A stretch of 64,000 bases of DNA, from positions 992,001 to 1,056,000 of the forward strand of contig NZ_CP014007.2 in assembly GCF_001658025.2 (NCBI RefSeq), written 5' to 3'. This document shows, one piece after another, positions 38,549 to 47,734 of the stretch. Under the pieces are notes generated by a model that worked only from the letters and a program-made list of their open reading frames with translations, made no database searches and was not told the origin of the DNA. This DNA comes from Kosakonia oryzae (GTDB lineage Bacteria > Pseudomonadota > Gammaproteobacteria > Enterobacterales > Enterobacteriaceae). Both the position numbers and the translations under genes were made by a program. Within the stretch, counting starts at the first letter, position 1. Each line of letters opens with the position of its first letter.

Positions 38549-39937
38549 ATGACCCTTAATTCATCAACCATAACAGCGAGTTCGCCATCACGTATTCACC
38601 CGGCAGGCCTGCTTTCAATCGGGCTGGGCAGCATCCTGAGCTCCCTGGACTTATTTGTCGTCAATCTTGCCTTCCCGTCGATCAGCCGAAGTTTTCCCGA
38701 ACACCCCGAGGCCACACTGTCACTGATTCTGACGATCTTCTCAGTCTGTTTTGCCTCCACTCTGGTGCTGAGCGGCCGTTTTGCTGACCGGTACGGCCGA
38801 CGGACTATTTTCTCGGTAGGTCTGGCCCTGTTTGGACTGTCGAGCCTGCTCTGCGGGCTGGCGCCCACGCTCTGGATACTCATCGCCGCGCGGGCAATAC
38901 AGGGGGTTGCTGCGGCCATGCTCATCCCGACAAGCCTTGGGCTACTACTGGGTGCATATCCTCAGGAGAAGCATAAGCAGATGATCGGGTTCTGGGCAGC
39001 CACCGGCTCGGTTGCGGCCGCGGCGGGCCCTGTCCTGGGTGGCTTTCTGGTTCAGGCGGACTGGCATCTGATTTTCTTCATCAACGTGCCCATCGTGATT
39101 GGGGCTCTCATCTGTACCCGATACCTGAAAGAAAGTGCACCGCATACCGGGCCTGCCCCCGATATTGCTGGAAGCGTACTCCTGACGTCAGGAATAGCTC
39201 TCCTCACCGCCACCATAGCTCATACTTCGGAATGGGCCACCCACAAAGCCGCTATTTTCGCGGGAAGTATGGGAGCCATCGTCGTTCTGACGGTATTTGT
39301 GTACCACTGCCTGAAATCCTCCCGTCCTCTTCTCGACCTGAGTCTGTTCCATTCCCGGGCTTTCACAACGGCAACAATAGGCATGGGATGTTTTTATATG
39401 AGTTTTGCCGTTATGTTACTTGGCGGCACGATGTTTCTGACCCAGGCATGGCACCTGACCTCCGCACAGGCAGGTCTTGCTTTTGCTGCGGGACCCGGCA
39501 CCGCCGTTGTCGCCTCGCTGCTTATCGGGAGGGTAAAGGCCACTCCACAGAACCTTGCTGTCGCAGGCTCCGTACTGTACTTCCTGAGTGGACTCTGGTG
39601 GTTTTTAACGCTCAGCGACCATACCGATAATGCCTGGTTACTGGACTATTTGCCCGGACTGATTATGACCGGACTCGGTGCGGGTATCGCGCAGACGGGC
39701 TTTATGGCAGGTGCGGTTTCCGGGCTTCCGGCCCATATGTATTCGACAGGAACAGGGCTGATCAACACTTCACGCCAGATTGGTGCGGCGATCGGCGTTG
39801 CGCTTTTTGTTGCTCTAAGCGGTAAAGCTGCTGCACCCGAATCCTTCCATGCAGCCTGGCTGCTGATGAGCCTGTGTGGCCTTATTGCGGCGCTGTCGGC
39901 GAATTACCTGCGCCGCAAAATTTCCCCGAAAAAGTAA
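38549..39937 (+). CDS. MFS drug exporter, 14-helix DHA2 type
   Basis: A 462-residue major facilitator of the EmrB/QacA group. Motifs: DLFVVNLAFPSISRSF in helix 1 (family D1), GRFADRYGRRTIF between helices 2 and 3 (motif A), and GPVLGGFLVQADWHLIFFINVP in helix 5 (motif C of proton antiporters). The ATG at 38549 follows GAGAGGAAC; an earlier in-frame start has no ribosome-binding site. A MarR site lies in its promoter, so export is probably induced with the aldo/keto reductase. Confidence 0.9.
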   Translation: MTLNSSTITASSPSRIHPAGLLSIGLGSILSSLDLFVVNLAFPSISRSFPEHPEATLSLILTIFSVCFASTLVLSGRFADRYGRRTIFSVGLALFGLSSLLCGLAPTLWILIAARAIQGVAAAMLIPTSLGLLLGAYPQEKHKQMIGFWAATGSVAAAAGPVLGGFLVQADWHLIFFINVPIVIGALICTRYLKESAPHTGPAPDIAGSVLLTSGIALLTATIAHTSEWATHKAAIFAGSMGAIVVLTVFVYHCLKSSRPLLDLSLFHSRAFTTATIGMGCFYMSFAVMLLGGTMFLTQAWHLTSAQAGLAFAAGPGTAVVASLLIGRVKATPQNLAVAGSVLYFLSGLWWFLTLSDHTDNAWLLDYLPGLIMTGLGAGIAQTGFMAGAVSGLPAHMYSTGTGLINTSRQIGAAIGVALFVALSGKAAAPESFHAAWLLMSLCGLIAALSANYLRRKISPKK

Positions 39938-39966
39938 ATGCCTCAGCAACACGGGAGCAAGTCAAT

Positions 39967-40103
39967 GTCCGCTCCTGGCACGGAGCGGACAAGATAATTG
40001 AGCTAAAGGTCCGCTGTGAGCGTGGAGCGGAAGTTCGCATTTGTCATAACCGCAGCGATGTAGGACTAACAGTAGCGTGTAATAATCAACCGGGAGGAGG
40101 TCA
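39967..40103 (+). repeat. Interspersed repeat, copy R7 (full length, diverged)
   Basis: About 137 bp, plus orientation, from GTCCGCTCCTGGCAC through GCGGAAGTTCGCATTTGTCA to ACCGGGAGGAGGTCA. The left half has drifted from R4 and R6; the centre and the right end are conserved. It separates the MFS exporter from the VOC/SDR operon. Confidence 0.8.
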
Positions 40104-40129
40104 TGCTGGGCATGGACAACTTGATTATT

Positions 40130-40525
40130 TTACATGCTTTGCTGACAGACGACTTCCAGATTATTACCGTCAGGATCAAAAACGTAAGCTGCATAATATT
40201 GTGAATGATAGTGCTTACGGATCCCCGGTGCTCCGTTATCTTTCCCGCCCGCCAGAAGTGCCCGTTCCCAGAACTGATCCACTGTGCTGCGCTCATCAGC
40301 AGAAAAAGCCAGGTGCAGCGGCGCACCGATTTCCTCATTGTCATGCAACCACAACCGGGGATAACCTTGCGGACCAAGCCCATACCGAAATCCACCAGTT
40401 CGCGTTTGGGCCGGCCCCTGGGTAATCACCAGCCTGAAGCCTAATGGTTCAAGTGCCTGCTGATAGAAACGTAGTGATAAAGGTCCATTTTTCACTGAAA
40501 TTTCAATATGGTCGATGACAGACAT
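40130..40525 (-). CDS. VOC-family (glyoxalase-like) protein, first copy
   Basis: A 131-residue vicinal-oxygen-chelate fold protein: IDHIEISVKN at the start, then PLHLAFSA and DPDGNNLEVV supply the metal-binding His and Glu. Members include glyoxalases, dioxygenases and thiol transferases, so the reaction is not defined. It is last in a four-gene minus-strand operon with a second VOC protein. AGGAG precedes the ATG. Confidence 0.85.
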   Translation of the reverse strand: MSVIDHIEISVKNGPLSLRFYQQALEPLGFRLVITQGPAQTRTGGFRYGLGPQGYPRLWLHDNEEIGAPLHLAFSADERSTVDQFWERALLAGGKDNGAPGIRKHYHSQYYAAYVFDPDGNNLEVVCQQSM

Positions 40526-40665
40526 AAAAACTCCTGTTCTGTTTCAGAGTCAGACTAAGCAACGCAGCAAAAGTATGCCCCGTTGATGCGAGCCATTTTT
40601 AACAGGCGGATGAATATTGAATGCTTTTATCATCAATTCAGAAACATCAGAATATTTCCTTTTGT

Positions 40666-41661
40666 TCAGTGTAGATCGTCAAATGCCACAATCCGGGTAT
40701 CGGCTATGGTCTCGGCAAAATGTTTACCGAATAACCCGGCAGGAGTATGGAATCCCGGACGACACTCTCCCGCCAGTACTCTACGACCTGCTTCGGCAGC
40801 CGCCAGAGCAGTGAAGCTGTATCCATTCACCGTATCCAGCAACATACGCAGGGTATCGCCATCTGCATTCATGACTTCCGCAACGGCCTGATAACGACTG
40901 CCTTTACGCTCCTGAGCTGTCGGCCCATCGGGCAAATCAGCCAAATTGCCCTGCGGAAACCCTTCGCCGGAAAGATATACAAAAGTCTCGATATCAGGTA
41001 TCTCCGTTGCTTTCCAGATGGTAATGACATCGGGAAGCGTTACGGGAAAACAGGCTTGCGGCCCTTTGCCAAAATCAAAGTTTTGCAACTCGGTTGACTC
41101 GCGCTGCATCAACTGACCGTTACGGCGCAGCAGACATTCAGTTGATAAATTCTCACTTGCGCTTACCGCTGAGCCACGCGACATTGTTCCGGTGACATGC
41201 AGTGCCAGCGAGATACGGGCCGGATTTTTGATCTTCGCGGCAGCGTGGGCTGCCAGACATCCCAGCATTGCCACGCTTCCGCCGCAGCCAGGCAGTAACA
41301 TCACACCTGCTGAAACAGCGACGTCATCGAAGATTTCAGCAAACTGGTAACTGTCCAGTTCAGCGGCCACATCAAGGTAATGGACCTTCTGGCGGATTGC
41401 CGCAGTGATTAGCGGCTTTGCGGTATACATAAACGGACCGGCACAATTTATGAGTACGTCAATATCCTCCAGGGCACTATCAATTGTGTCAGGATCATCC
41501 AGGCTGAAAGCCCGAAACGCGATATCCATTTTCAAAGCCATCGCTGCCAGTTTTTCCCCATCGCGACCGGCAACGATTATCTGCAGGCCAGCTTCCTGCG
41601 CGTGTCGTGCAATCATCGCCCCGGTATAGCCTGACGCACCGTAAATCATTAGTTTTTTCAT
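40666..41661 (-). CDS. Saccharopine dehydrogenase-like NAD(P)-binding protein
   Basis: A 331-residue Rossmann-fold protein, MKKLMIYGASGYTGAMIARHA at the N-terminus (cofactor loop GASGYTG). This family holds saccharopine-dehydrogenase-like and trans-acting enoyl reductase proteins. There is no sign of the lysine-pathway partner, so it more likely acts on a small carbonyl or enoyl compound in the same operon as the VOC and SDR proteins. Its stop is 140 bp from the last gene of the operon. Confidence 0.8.
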   Translation of the reverse strand: MKKLMIYGASGYTGAMIARHAQEAGLQIIVAGRDGEKLAAMALKMDIAFRAFSLDDPDTIDSALEDIDVLINCAGPFMYTAKPLITAAIRQKVHYLDVAAELDSYQFAEIFDDVAVSAGVMLLPGCGGSVAMLGCLAAHAAAKIKNPARISLALHVTGTMSRGSAVSASENLSTECLLRRNGQLMQRESTELQNFDFGKGPQACFPVTLPDVITIWKATEIPDIETFVYLSGEGFPQGNLADLPDGPTAQERKGSRYQAVAEVMNADGDTLRMLLDTVNGYSFTALAAAEAGRRVLAGECRPGFHTPAGLFGKHFAETIADTRIVAFDDLH

Positions 41662-41743
41662 TAAGATATCCCATCTTTAAAGAGGAATCAGATTGGGCAT
41701 TGCCAGTATCACACCCCTGTGCTTACCTTGCAGCATGATGTTT

Positions 41744-42145
41744 TCAGCGTCCGTGCTGCCAGCTTTTATAGACAAACTCCAGACTGTATCCATCCGGGTC
41801 TCTGACCTGAGCGGCGTAATAGCGCGGGTCATAATGCAGTTGCGCACCTGGCGAGTGAATCTCCGTGGCACCTGCGGCGATGGCCTCAGCATAAGCCTGG
41901 TTAACCATTATTTCGGAATCTGCCACAAACCCGACATGAACGGCCTGAGGAGAAGGCGTACCCGATCTTAGCCAGAAAAACACGCGTCCATTGGCACCAA
42001 ATCCCTTGAGGTCAGGATGGCCTGATGGACCATTGCTACCGTCATAATCGTGACGGTTGGTGATGCCGAGAAGATGCAGAACACGCTCATAAAAAACGAT
42101 TGAACGCTCAGTATCACTTACGGTAATAAAGATATGGTCAAGCAT
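41744..42145 (-). CDS. VOC-family (glyoxalase-like) protein, second copy
   Basis: A 133-residue VOC protein, MLDHIFITVSDTERSIVFYERVL at the start, AVHVGFVA in the middle and DPDGYSLEFVYK at the end. It is a paralogue of the protein at 40130. It follows the SDR gene by 13 bases, GGAG upstream. Confidence 0.87.
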   Translation of the reverse strand: MLDHIFITVSDTERSIVFYERVLHLLGITNRHDYDGSNGPSGHPDLKGFGANGRVFFWLRSGTPSPQAVHVGFVADSEIMVNQAYAEAIAAGATEIHSPGAQLHYDPRYYAAQVRDPDGYSLEFVYKSWQHGR

Positions 42146-42158
42146 AAAAGCTCCGCAA

Positions 42159-42902
42159 TCAGATGTTATAACCGCCCGTGACTTCTATCGTCTGGGCATT
42201 AATCCAGCCACAGTCGGCAGACAGTAAACCGGCGATAACACGGGCAACTTCGTCAGGCTCGCCAATTCGGCCAAGGGCTGTTTGTCCGGCCAGCAATGCT
42301 TCGAATTCATCACTTAAACCGCCACCAAGCTCAGTACGAATTGGACCGGGTGACACGGCATTGACCCGGATCTTTCTTTCACCAAACTCCTTCGCCATAT
42401 AGCGTGTCAGTACCTCAAGGCCCCCCTTGAATGTTGCATACGGCGCTACACCGGCGGTTGCCACGCGGGTGGTGGCGCTGGTGAGATTAACAATTGCAGC
42501 ATTCGGTTCTAGAAGTGGTAGCAGCGTCTGGGTAAGGAAGAAAGGCCCTTTCAAATGGACGTTCATTAGGCTGTCGAACTGCGTTTCAGTGACTGTCTCT
42601 ATGGGATTATAAAGACCATATCCTGCATTGTTGACCAGCCCGTGAAGTCCTCTGGCTTCCCAGTGTGATTCCATTATGTCTTCGAGGTTTGAACGAAACT
42701 GACTAAAACTGCTGGTATCTTCTACGTTTAACTGCAACGCTAGTGCATGCCCTCCGGCGGCCTGAATATGCTCAACCACCTGGCTGGCGGCTTGCGGCTT
42801 GCTGTTCCAGGTCAGGATGACGCCAAAGCCACGACGCGCACACTCAATCGCCGTGCTGGCCCCAATGCCGCGGCTTCCGCCGGTAATCAGAACATTTTTC
42901 AT
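42159..42902 (-). CDS. SDR-family oxidoreductase
   Basis: A 247-residue classical short-chain dehydrogenase with a complete active site: cofactor loop TGGSRGIG (7-14), NNAG, catalytic Ser in NLTSAT and YATFK for the Tyr/Lys pair (about 154-158). The C-terminal SADCGWINAQTIEVTGG is typical. It is first in the operon with two VOC proteins and a saccharopine-dehydrogenase-like protein, and is divergent from the AraC gene at 43019. Confidence 0.9.
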   Translation of the reverse strand: MKNVLITGGSRGIGASTAIECARRGFGVILTWNSKPQAASQVVEHIQAAGGHALALQLNVEDTSSFSQFRSNLEDIMESHWEARGLHGLVNNAGYGLYNPIETVTETQFDSLMNVHLKGPFFLTQTLLPLLEPNAAIVNLTSATTRVATAGVAPYATFKGGLEVLTRYMAKEFGERKIRVNAVSPGPIRTELGGGLSDEFEALLAGQTALGRIGEPDEVARVIAGLLSADCGWINAQTIEVTGGYNI

Positions 42903-43018
42903 GAAAGCTCCTGAAAGAAAAGGATGACGTATATAAGGTTACGCCCTGCGTCGGACGGTGACTCCTGTAATCCTCTCTGATATTTGCCTAATCCTGCTTT
43001 AATCTTGTTGCCGATCCC

Positions 43019-43927
43019 ATGCCGTGTTATTTAAACAGGATGGAAAAAAAATTAGCTGAACTGCGCCTGCTGGCTTCAAAAGCCGGGAATAAAATCACCG
43101 CAACCGCTATACCGCGTGTCGCGATGGTACAGGGGGAAATTCCTGAGCACCGGCTTACTGCTGTCTATGAGCCGATGATTAATCTGATACTCACGGGCTC
43201 GAAGAGCATGACGGTGGGAGATAAAACCTGGCAATACAATCCTGCCACTTACTTTGTGATGTCGGTGGATCTGCCCGCCGTTGGCAAAGTCTTTGCCGAT
43301 GAGCGAACCGGGGCGCCCTATCTTGCGGTGAGTCTGACACCGAAGCCTGAGATTATTGCTGAATTACTGGATGGAATGCCGGGTTCAGGTAAAACGCATC
43401 TTTATAACGCCGGATTTTCTGTCGCCCCGGTTACTTCCGAATTGCTTGATGCCTGGCTGAGAATGCTGCGACTGCTCAACAAGCCAGAGGAAATTTCTGC
43501 TTTAGCTCCTGCGTATGAACGAGAGATTTTATTCCGGGTTCTTCAGGGGCCGCAGGGCTGGATGTTGCGTGATATTGCCACGCCGGAATCGCATCTTGCC
43601 CGCATCTATAAGGTGATTAACTGGCTGAAACAACACTATATGCAAGCCGTGCGGGTAGAAGAGCTGGCCGCCATGGCGGCATTAAGCGTTTCCGCATTTC
43701 ATCGCCACTTTCAGGCGGTCACCGCGCTCAGCCCTGTCCAGTACCAAAAACGTCTTCGCCTGATGCAGGCTCGTTTGAAGTTAGCCACAACTGGCGACAG
43801 CATCACAGCCATAGCACATGCTGTCGGCTACCAAAGCCATACGCAATTCAGTCGGGAATATGGACGCCATTTCGGCCTTTCGCCTTCATCAGATCAGAAA
43901 AAAATAATACTGCTCAGAAACATATAG
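43019..43927 (+). CDS. AraC-family regulator (AraC_N cupin type)
   Basis: A 302-residue regulator with the type-I AraC N-terminal cupin (EPMINLILTGSKSMTVGDKTW, about 50-70) and two helix-turn-helices at the C-terminus (VEELAAMAALSVSAFHRHFQAV and ITAIAHAVGYQSHTQFSREYGRHFG). It is divergent from the SDR-VOC operon and probably activates it. The start may be ATG 43019 or 43040; neither has a good ribosome-binding site. Confidence 0.88.
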   Translation: MPCYLNRMEKKLAELRLLASKAGNKITATAIPRVAMVQGEIPEHRLTAVYEPMINLILTGSKSMTVGDKTWQYNPATYFVMSVDLPAVGKVFADERTGAPYLAVSLTPKPEIIAELLDGMPGSGKTHLYNAGFSVAPVTSELLDAWLRMLRLLNKPEEISALAPAYEREILFRVLQGPQGWMLRDIATPESHLARIYKVINWLKQHYMQAVRVEELAAMAALSVSAFHRHFQAVTALSPVQYQKRLRLMQARLKLATTGDSITAIAHAVGYQSHTQFSREYGRHFGLSPSSDQKKIILLRNI

Positions 43928-44015
43928 ACCTGCCGGTACCCGGGACATTTTATGAAATGAAAAGCACCAGACTTCCATAGCACTCTGTGTGCAAGTCAAC
44001 TCAATTGGCGGTAAC

Positions 44016-44038
44016 GTCCGCTTCTGGCACAAAGCTGC
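44016..44038 (+). repeat. Interspersed repeat, fragment R8
   Basis: GTCCGCTTCTGGCACAAAGC and three more bases match the left end of the family, plus orientation, in the gap between the AraC gene and the next LysR gene. The remainder of the copy is lost. Confidence 0.6.
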
Positions 44039-44163
44039 CGTTCATCTGAGTATGGTTTTAAAAGGCTGGCGAGCGGTGCGCAAGCCAGCCCTCTGTATGG
44101 CGCCGGTGCCACATACCATCCTGAAGCTGAATGGAGAGTAGCGCGTCGCGGTCGCTCCTGAGC

Positions 44164-45072
44164 TTATACATCGCGCTCTAAGACTCTACTTACAAAATCT
44201 ACAAACGCTCTCACTTTCGCGGGGGGCAGCCGCCGGGATGGATATAACACATAAAGCGGAAATCTTTCTCCTTCCCAGCCAGTAAGCAACTCGACCAGAC
44301 GCCCCTCGGCCAGCAGATCTTCAATGCCGCTGGCTTTAATTCGTGCTATTCCTGCGCCCGCTACACAGGCTGCGATTAGCGTTCCGGAGTCATTCACCAT
44401 CAGGCGACTGGATATTTTGGCAGGAATAACGTTTCCATTTAATGCATATTCCCATTCTAATGGCTGCCCGGTCATTGAACTTCTGACCTGAATGCAGGAA
44501 TGGTGAATTAAATCCGCCGGCGTTTCAGGCTTGCCATGCAGTTGGATATATTCCGGAGACGCCACAGTTTTCGTGGGCACTTCAAGCAACCTGCGGGCGA
44601 TCAAAGAAGACGCAGGCGGGTTACCAAACCGTACAGCAATATCAAATCCTTCTGAGACCAGATCCCCGAGCTGATCGCGCGCCACAATTTCCACTGAAAT
44701 ACCCGGATAGGATTTCATAAATGCATTGATAGTTGGAGCCAGAGTGTGCCGTGAAAAAAAAGGATCAACATTCACACGCAGGCGCCCGGTAACGGCGGTG
44801 GACGCTCCGGAAGTCAGACTGATAGCATCACTGATACCCTCCAGCAGCGGGCTTATCTCTTCATACAGCCTTCTGCCTTCATCAGTCAGCTTCACTGCAC
44901 GAGTGGTTCTGTCAAAAAGCCTTACACCAATACTGCTTTCCAGCCGGGTTACGGCCCTGCTTACGCCTGAAGCAGACATGTTGAGAGATTCTGCTGCCCG
45001 GGCAAAGCTGCCGCTGTGCACAATCGCCGCCAGCACGCTGATATTCGACAATTGCCGCCCGTCAACGCTCAT
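44164..45072 (-). CDS. LysR-family regulator divergent from NmrA-like gene
   Basis: A 302-residue LysR protein: helix-turn-helix in SGSFARAAESLNMSASGVSRAVTRLE, effector domain from about 90. ATG 45072 is chosen over 45078 because AGGAG lies eight bases from it. It is divergent from the NmrA-like gene at 45218 and probably regulates it. It is a distinct LysR subgroup from that at 19245 only by sequence detail. Confidence 0.88.
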   Translation of the reverse strand: MSVDGRQLSNISVLAAIVHSGSFARAAESLNMSASGVSRAVTRLESSIGVRLFDRTTRAVKLTDEGRRLYEEISPLLEGISDAISLTSGASTAVTGRLRVNVDPFFSRHTLAPTINAFMKSYPGISVEIVARDQLGDLVSEGFDIAVRFGNPPASSLIARRLLEVPTKTVASPEYIQLHGKPETPADLIHHSCIQVRSSMTGQPLEWEYALNGNVIPAKISSRLMVNDSGTLIAACVAGAGIARIKASGIEDLLAEGRLVELLTGWEGERFPLYVLYPSRRLPPAKVRAFVDFVSRVLERDV

Positions 45073-45217
45073 GATCATTTCTCCTGATTGTTAATAGATG
45101 ACTTTATGTCACTAATGTGGTGAGTGTTTGAGCATTCTGTCAACAACTTATCTTCCTTATACTCGCGCTCACTGACAAACGGTTGATCCATGTTCTTTCA
45201 GAAAAGGAAATTAATAA

Positions 45218-46084
45218 ATGTATGTTATCACTGGCATTACCGGCAAAGTTGGCGGCGTTGTTGCACGCACTCTACTGAGCAAAAATCTTCCCGTTCGCGG
45301 CGTCATGCGTAACGCCGCCAAAGCCGGGGAATGGCGGGCGCTTGGGTGTGAAGTTGCGATTGCAGAGATGGACGATGCTGGCGCTCTGGCTGAAGCATTT
45401 AAAGGTGCGAAAGGAGTGTTTATCCTTCCTCCTTCAGATTTTGACCCGGCGCCGGGGTTCCCGGTTGCATGTCGAATCATCGATGCTCTTGTCCGGGCTA
45501 TTCGTAGCGCTGAACCCGAGAAGGTCGTCTGCCTTTCTACCATTGGCGCGCAGGCATCACAGATTAACCTGCTAACTCAGCGCACGTTGATGGAAAAGGC
45601 GCTGAATGGCCTGGCGTTACCGGTCACGTTTCTTCGTCCAGGATGGTTTATGGAGAACTGTGCCCTGGATGTTGTCTCTGCCAGCGAGAAAGGCGTCATT
45701 CAAAGTTTTTTACAACCTCTGGATAAAGCCGTTCCGATGGTCGCCACCGCCGATGTTGGTAAGTTAGCTGCCTCGTTATTGCAGCAGAGCTGGGCTGGAA
45801 AACGCGTCGTTGAGTTGGAGGGGCCATGTCGCGTCTCGCCAAATGATATTGCCAGCACTTTCTCGCAAATTTTAGGCCGCCCGGTTGTTGCCGAAGCCGT
45901 TGCGCGTCGCGCCTGGGAAACGTTATTCCGTGAGCAGGGACACCAATTTCCTTCGCCTCGTATGCAGATGATCGATGGCTTTAACGAAGGCTGGATTTGC
46001 TTCGAAGGGGCTGAAGATGAGCGGGCTATCGGCGACACGCGGCTGGAAGAGGTGCTTCGCAGTTTACTGAAAGCGGGAAATTAA
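45218..46084 (+). CDS. NmrA-like NAD(P)-binding protein
   Basis: A 288-residue atypical SDR: cofactor loop GITGKVGG (residues 5-12), no YxxxK site, and a C-terminal substrate domain (FLRPGWFMENCALDV, about 139-153). Relatives include redox-sensing NmrA proteins and the quinone oxidoreductase QorB. Its role is unproven; the divergent LysR suggests an inducible detoxification gene. Confidence 0.83.
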   Translation: MYVITGITGKVGGVVARTLLSKNLPVRGVMRNAAKAGEWRALGCEVAIAEMDDAGALAEAFKGAKGVFILPPSDFDPAPGFPVACRIIDALVRAIRSAEPEKVVCLSTIGAQASQINLLTQRTLMEKALNGLALPVTFLRPGWFMENCALDVVSASEKGVIQSFLQPLDKAVPMVATADVGKLAASLLQQSWAGKRVVELEGPCRVSPNDIASTFSQILGRPVVAEAVARRAWETLFREQGHQFPSPRMQMIDGFNEGWICFEGAEDERAIGDTRLEEVLRSLLKAGN

Positions 46085-46704
46085 TATTTCTCACCTTCCA
46101 AAGCAGGCACTCTGAAGCGCATCAAGTCTCAGGGCTTGAGTCTCCCTCATAGTGGTTTGGGTTCTTTTCGCATGCCTGGCGACAGCAGCCAGGCGGAATA
46201 TCACCCACAAAGTACTCGCCCGTTTTGATAAAACGCAGCGTTTTGTGAGGCCACCGTTTGCGCCGGACTGATATTCCTGACAGAGCGTATTCAGAAAATC
46301 TGCTTTACCTGTATTTTGCCCGGATTAAACCCCGTTTCTTTGTGCTGATGGTTCCTTCCAGCGGCGGCCGGCCTGTTTCTCCGGCTGGTCGCTGGACCGC
46401 AGGCAGTTGTCAGAACCAGCACACAAACAGGCGGATGTTTGCTCTGAGCGAAGTGCGGACTTATCAACAATAACCCCGATTGACGATAGAAAAGCGCCAC
46501 ACTTGACAGCAAACTTTGGCCTGCATAGGCTTACGCAACGTCGCGAAAAACGATCATTTTTGTTGCTGCAGTGATCGCGCATACGTCGAGTCTGTGTCCT
46601 CACAGTTTGACCAGCGTCTTCGAAATCAACGGCTTTACTGCCATGAAATGGCGGGAGCACTTATCGTTACTCTTGCGTAGCGATACGATAAACGGAGCGC
46701 ATCT
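46085..46704. other. Gene-free stretch with repeat fragment R9
   Basis: 620 bp without a credible gene. It has two competing hairpins (CGTTTT 46221-26 with AAAACG 46230-35, or the latter with CGTTTT 46239-44), a further hairpin GCCTGG/CCAGGC at 46174-46194, and repeat fragment R9. The last 200 bp translate only as broken pieces, so it is probably eroded coding sequence of unknown origin. Confidence 0.5.
46438..46460 (+). repeat. Interspersed repeat, fragment R9
   Basis: TTTGCTCTGAGCGAAGTGCG and GAC match the centre of the family (TCTGCTTTGAGCGAACAGCGGA), plus orientation. It is the rightmost copy seen and marks the end of the repeat-bearing region. Confidence 0.45.
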
Positions 46705-47697
46705 ATGTCAAACTCAAGTTCTAAACCCGCTTTATCCGTCGGTTCACTTCCGCTTTTTTCCCATCCTTTGCGCTCCGGCGACAGTAACAAGATGAAGGCA
46801 ATCCGTTATCACGCTTTCGGCGGGCCTGACGAATTGCAAGTCGAGGAAATAACGGTTCCACATCCTGGCCCCGGGGAGATCCGTATTACGGTGCATTGTG
46901 CGGGTGTGAATCCCTCAGACTGGAAACGAAGAGAAGGCCAGTATCAAGCATTCGAAGAGATTACGTTTCCGCTCACGGTCGGTGTGGAAGCCAGCGGCAT
47001 TGTGGATGAGGTTGGCGATGGCGTTTCTGACGTCGCCATTGGCACTGCGGTATTTGGCTTTGGCGATGGCACCGTCGCGAAGAAAGCCATTCTTACCCAC
47101 TGGGCGCTCAAACCCGCTGCCGTCTCTTTTGAAGTGGCCGCCGGCTTGCCCGTTATTGTTGATACTGCCACCCGGGCACTGGATGAAGTGAACGTCGAAG
47201 CAGGGCAGACTCTGCTGGTTAGCGGGGCGGCAGGGGGCGTAGGCACTGCGATAGTCCAGTTGGCACGTCTGCGCGGCATTAACGTTATTGGAACCGCAAG
47301 CTCTCCTAAGCATGTTTATCTCGCTTCATTAGGCGCAGTGCCTACGACTTACGCTCCCGGCTTAAAGGCGCGAATAACTCAGTTGGCTCCCATGGGCGTC
47401 GATGCCGCTATTGACGTTGCGGGAGGCGGAATTATCGCTGAGTTGATTGCCATCGTGGGCGATCCTGCCCATGTGCTTTCCGTTGCTGATTTTTCAGCAG
47501 AGCAATATGGCGCGAAGTTTTCCCATGGCCCGCCGGAACAACCGGAAATTGTCTTCGCAGAAGTTGCCCGTCTCTGTGCACATGGCCTTTTTCAACTTCC
47601 TGTTCAGGGCGTATACCCCCTGCAGCAGACGGCAGAAGCACATCGGGTGAGCGCAGAAGGGCACGTCACCGGCAAACTGATCATCAAGGTTCGCTGA
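46705..47697 (+). CDS. NADP-dependent quinone oxidoreductase-like MDR protein
   Basis: A 330-residue zinc-free medium-chain reductase: N-terminal GroES-like domain (MKAIRYHAFGGPDELQVEEI) and nucleotide-binding SGAAGGVGTAIVQLARLRG. The start at 46705 has ACGGAG upstream and adds 29 residues before the usual family N-terminus; ATG 46792 would give the usual length but has no ribosome-binding site. It lies alone before the GST gene, convergent with it. Confidence 0.88.
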   Translation: MSNSSSKPALSVGSLPLFSHPLRSGDSNKMKAIRYHAFGGPDELQVEEITVPHPGPGEIRITVHCAGVNPSDWKRREGQYQAFEEITFPLTVGVEASGIVDEVGDGVSDVAIGTAVFGFGDGTVAKKAILTHWALKPAAVSFEVAAGLPVIVDTATRALDEVNVEAGQTLLVSGAAGGVGTAIVQLARLRGINVIGTASSPKHVYLASLGAVPTTYAPGLKARITQLAPMGVDAAIDVAGGGIIAELIAIVGDPAHVLSVADFSAEQYGAKFSHGPPEQPEIVFAEVARLCAHGLFQLPVQGVYPLQQTAEAHRVSAEGHVTGKLIIKVR

Positions 47698-47734
47698 GAA
47701 GGCAACGCACGCGCCCGTCATAAGCCGCTGGAAG

